Below are positions 59,863-64,000 of a stretch of DNA of 64,000 nucleotides, piece after piece. The notes beneath the pieces are model-generated. The model was not told the DNA's origin. It was given only the letters and a program-made list of their open reading frames with translations, and made no database searches. The number at the start of each line of letters is the position of its first letter. Positions within the stretch are counted from its first letter, which is position 1. Position numbers and translations under genes: made by a program. The stretch is from Prostheceraeus crozeri. Its lineage: Eukaryota > Platyhelminthes > Polycladida > Euryleptidae. The stretch lies in NCBI GenBank assembly GCA_907163375.1, contig CAJQUW010010475.1:111344-175343 (forward strand), read 5' to 3'.

Positions 59863-62800
59863 TATACAAACTAATAAACCTCCAGCTTTCATGTTCCCAA
59901 ACATATTATCAACTTTCAAAAGATTTCTGATATCAATTGAATGTCAATTGTCGAAGGGGCCAAAATACTTGTCTTACGCAATGTTTTATGCAAAATAGAG
60001 CTTTAAAACTGGTTTCATAACTAGGCTTTTAAACGATAACTTTGGAAATAAAGTTTGGCAGATTTTAAGTAGAGCAATCCTTCCAAGAACTGAAATATTA
60101 GATGCGTCAGTTGAAGACAAACAGATGTCAATTAACATTAATTCCATTCATATAGGCATCGAGATGGCAGAACGGAACCTTGTCTATTTATTGGATGATC
60201 TGAGGCGCCGCTAATAAAATGACATTATAATTGTGGAATTCATCGGTAACTTGAATTGGCAGCTGCTCAGTGTAGAATTGCGTGCCGTTGATCAAAGGCA
60301 TCTATCTGCGTTTACAGCTATCGCTATGAGAAGTTGATCAATGTTTCTCGTTTAATACATTGGGATCATAATATTCTTCTTCACTCGTCTAATTTGCTGA
60401 TCAGGTAAAGCAAATATAAATGTTGACATTTATAGCATCCTAAGGCTTAGTTAAAACTCTGTGGTCATTTCGCAAGAATGCACTTTTCTAAATATGTAAC
60501 TGAAACAAATAAAGGTAATCTCAATGTAATTTTTTTCTGCGACTAATACTTATTTTCATCAGAATTTTGAATTACATAGAAAAATACATTTTCCTGAAAG
60601 AAAAGTAGCAAATGACACATGTAAAGTCTTCCACACATTTATTTAAGCTTTTCGATTCTAATTTTGGAAAGATTTGATACTGGGGACCTGCTGAAAGCAT
60701 ATGTATTGATATACTTGATGAGACTGCAAGCATATACTGAAAATTTTTGATAATTTGCTATCAAATGGGCATCGTAAGAGACAGTCTTATGCATCAAATT
60801 GTCTGACATGTAAATGCATGATATTAACGTACTCGACTTCTTTACTTACAATGTCAGACAATTTAAGGCAACATATATCGCTATAATAAAATTTTGCTCA
60901 TCTGTTTTGAATAAAGCAGTGTCATCAAAATGTGGCGCATTTGCTTGTTGCAGCAAATGCATTAAAGGAATGCATAAAGAAAGCAATTACATCATCTTTG
61001 AACTTCAAACTTGCTCATTTACCAGCAATGATTTTCTTCTAAGACCGTCACGAATTGATATCTAATGTAAATCGACTTCACCTGCCGTTTTTAAATGCTT
61101 TTTATTCTGCATGTCAAACGCTAATTCATTCCTTCATTCATTCAGCATCAGAATGCTAGAAGATGTGATTCAATTTTAAAGTGATCGACCAAATTTTTCA
61201 GTTCTTAAGTGCCTTTCCACTGAGTTTTGAAATCTGTTTTGAAAATACTGAGTTAGAAATTTTAGGCTAGTTTCATTTTCAACCTTAATCAAATACAAAA
61301 CAGTTTAAAAAATCAGTAAAAGCAGTGTATTGTCTCAACTCAACTACCCACAAGTTGGTTTTCTGATTACAGCTGTATCAATTTGTTTGCACACAATTAT
61401 GTCCAACACATTTTCTGCTTCATGAAATATTTGCTTCACGCTTGCTGCTTTGGTCGAACTGCATCTTAAAATCTTAAAGGTGAAATGCCGACTTTGGCTT
61501 CGGCATTTCTACTACAAAAGCAAAAGAGAATGACTAATGCTTTTGGAAAACGCGAAAGTCGTCAGATGAATCAATGACAGTTAACTGCATATTAAGATTT
61601 CCGCTATGTTTTCCATGGAAAATGTCTCACAGATGTTATTAATTGCACGAAACTAAGTAATGATCAACAGTGAAAATGTGATTTTCAAATATATTATTAA
61701 GTTATTACTTTGGCGTCTGTTGCATGTGCACTTGCTTACAGATAGTTGTTTAATTTGCATCATATTCACTAAAATATATATCCATCATAGTGTGACAGGA
61801 ATATCGCTTAATTTTCAGGGAATGCCCAAAAATGTTGTCTGAAGATTCCAATGCAATTTTACTCCCATGCCTTTAACAGTTATATGACAATTTGATAGGA
61901 TGAAAGGATGACGAGATAAATATATTCTAAAATGTGGAGCTACACTTTGTTGAATAGTGTATTGCGGGAGCCACCGTTTAATTTTAGACATGCAATGAAC
62001 GTAAGAATTAAACATGTTCGCCCGTTTAGAAGAATTCATGAAAAATACTTGATTTATTACTTATATTGTTTTTATAAGTAGCGGTGTGTAAGCGCTAGCC
62101 ATACGAATGCAGAGCAGTCCTTCGAAAATCGATTTCGTCTACAATAATTAAAAGAAAAATATTTAGGTTCACATAAAGTTCCTGCATGGATGTATGTGGA
62201 GACTACTTATAAATACGGAATATGCATCCAATTCAGCTCAGATCACTACATTGACTAGAAAGTAAGAGAAAACTAAATTGTCATGACAGTAAAAGTCAAC
62301 CCCATATGCAATGTTGACTCAGCGCAAAATCTTCGAATGTAAAAGAATTTGTTATGTGAAAAAATGTAAATGAGAAAAGAGGCTCTAACAAAAAGTTGGA
62401 CAGCTGATTTTTGTGCTCCTGGAACACACTAATATGTTGAATGTACCTCAGTTGTAGAACACTAATTATCGTGCGAATTAATACAAAAATATTCTCAATA
62501 AACAGGTGCATGATTCGGCCTCACCCCTATGATCCGTCTGCCCTGGTTGCTGTCGATGGAAATTCATGATTTTCAAATATGACTCCATATATAGCAGCCT
62601 CAATTTCAGAGTCATTCGTAAGTCGTTTTCAACGAATAATTTACAAAAAGAATAGATATAAAGAGAGATTTTACAAAGACTTTGGAATCTGAAAGCACAA
62701 TTGCTGCAAAAGTTCTACATTTTGCACATTCCTCCGTCACACTGTGTCTACTGGAACCAAACACTTCAAACCTCGTATATCATACAGAGAATGCGCTGTT

Positions 62801-64000
62801 AAATTGTCAGTTGGGGTCACCACTCAACTACCTTTCAAAACCCTTGTTTTCACCAGAGCTCTTTACATGTAGTAAGTCCTGTTAGCATCAATTCAGAAAC
62901 ATAGAATAATATTATTTTGTTACAACAGTAGTTTAGAGCATGCTCATTCTGTTGAGAAATGATCGCACTGACTTCTCAATCATGACTTATGCTTCCTCAC
63001 ATTTCAGCCACATGAGGTCAGAATTAAATTCATTTGTTGTCAAGTCTACATGATTTCGCAAATAATGCATGCAAGAGGTATAATAATACATGTATGCACA
63101 AATTTATTGATCAATATTCGTGACCTAACTTTCTATGTTCTATTTTTGTCTCTAAGTATCGCAATAACGTGATTATAAGCTATCTACAAAAAATAGTTTA
63201 ATTTCTCATGTATTATTTAGTCTCTTGAATATTCCCTGAAATAGGCTTACTCGAAATGAATTTTTCATGTATCAATTTAGGAAAATTAAACGCTAAGATT
63301 GTCAAAGTACCGTACTTAATATAAAGACAAATTCATTTTTCTGTAATTGACACCAGGAAACCCACTGCCTACATTACATGAAAAATGGTTGAGTAAAATC
63401 GATTACAGTATTCACAGTATTATTTTATGATTGGAGTATATTTTACTTAAACCAAGCTGCTGTGCATTGTACATCGTCTTATTGTATAGAATTCTTTGTA
63501 ATTTGTTACTCGAAATTGATATCTCAAAGATAACAATTAGAATTTAGCGAATTATTAATTAACTACATTATAACATAGGTTAACTCAATCAACTTTCGGA
63601 AATGATTGAATGTAAGAACATAGTACCTTCGTTTTCCCATGTTTTTTATACAGTAGTACTCTGCAATAATGTCAAGCAGGGAATCGATGTTGCATTCTCA
63701 AATTATAAGAATGCTACTTAAATACTCTTCGATTATGATATATTCAATAGTCATAATTAAACTGTGTCTATTTACTGAAAATTAACTTCACCATGTTAAT
63801 CGTTCGTTGTATTCACTGTGAATTACTAAACAGACATTGTATCGTCTTTGATGTCGCGGTCAATGCACAATTTTTTGACAAAAGGTGTTATGTCCAAATA
63901 TCACTAATGTTACAAGAACACCCTTTTTGGATCGGAAGAGCTGTTGAATGTCTGTGCACCTTCGTCTCATCGTCATCATTATTGTCCATTATAATTATGT
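59863..64000. other. AT-rich DNA, no gene seen
   Basis: No supported gene or element. A small hairpin (AAATGCCGA...TCGGCATTT) lies near 61480-61510. Confidence 0.45.

Noticed and set aside
1-64000. CRISPR arrays, bacterial operons or phage genes
   Set aside because: No regularly spaced repeats, ribosome binding sites or bacterial gene layout; all signs are of an animal genome.

Overview
The window looks like AT-rich, intron-using animal (metazoan) DNA, most likely from an invertebrate. Its repeats are typical of animal genomes: Tc1/mariner and hAT-like DNA transposons, Penelope-like fragments with hammerhead-type motifs, a tRNA-derived SINE head, a Ty3/gypsy relic and a large Polinton/Maverick. 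I found no convincing host protein-coding gene. The species cannot be named from the sequence alone.

Layout. 1-7.1 kb is mostly featureless AT-rich DNA with a fold-back carrying a hammerhead-like motif (0.4-0.6 kb), a near-perfect hairpin (3.6-3.75 kb) and a Ty3/gypsy fossil (4.4-5.3 kb, minus strand). 7.2-10.6 kb is one copy of a repeat family (called R1 here), split by a Tc1/mariner-type element with long inverted arms and by a GC-richer island. 13.8-18.7 kb is a mosaic of nested DNA transposons: a Tc1-like relic holding another TA-flanked element, a second R1 copy holding a complete-ended Tc1-like element, a hAT-like element with an exact 8-bp duplication, and a Tc1 N-terminal fragment. 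18.7-31.6 kb is mainly gene-free, with GIY-YIG scraps, a SINE head, a large palindrome (27.7-28.9 kb) and a second hammerhead-like motif. 55.3-64 kb is gene-free apart from a small hAT-like element.

The main object is a Polinton/Maverick of about 23.7 kb (31601-55320). It has about 580-bp terminal inverted repeats, begins AG and ends CT, and looks whole: the core reading frames are long and open and the ends are nearly identical. The left third holds tandem subterminal repeats, structured-RNA-like repeat blocks and small unrecognised genes with TATATAAA/G boxes. Next come a protein-primed DNA polymerase B with zinc fingers and a nuclease-like insert, two paralogous proteins of unknown role, a pair of PC4-like small proteins, and a clear TATA-binding-protein (TBP) homologue. 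A minus-strand block follows: adenain-like protease, F54H12.2-type capsid protein, basic core proteins, integrase with chromodomain, packaging ATPase, RING-like proteins and a DEDD-exonuclease-like protein.

The most unusual result is a possible element-encoded transcription system. A TBP homologue and PC4-like proteins lie in an element with two visible promoter classes: TATATAAA/G upstream of the left genes and polB, and a TATGCAAA-like motif 22-39 bases upstream of about six block genes. Small left-end genes also share a 3' cassette with conserved UUCG-capped hairpins.
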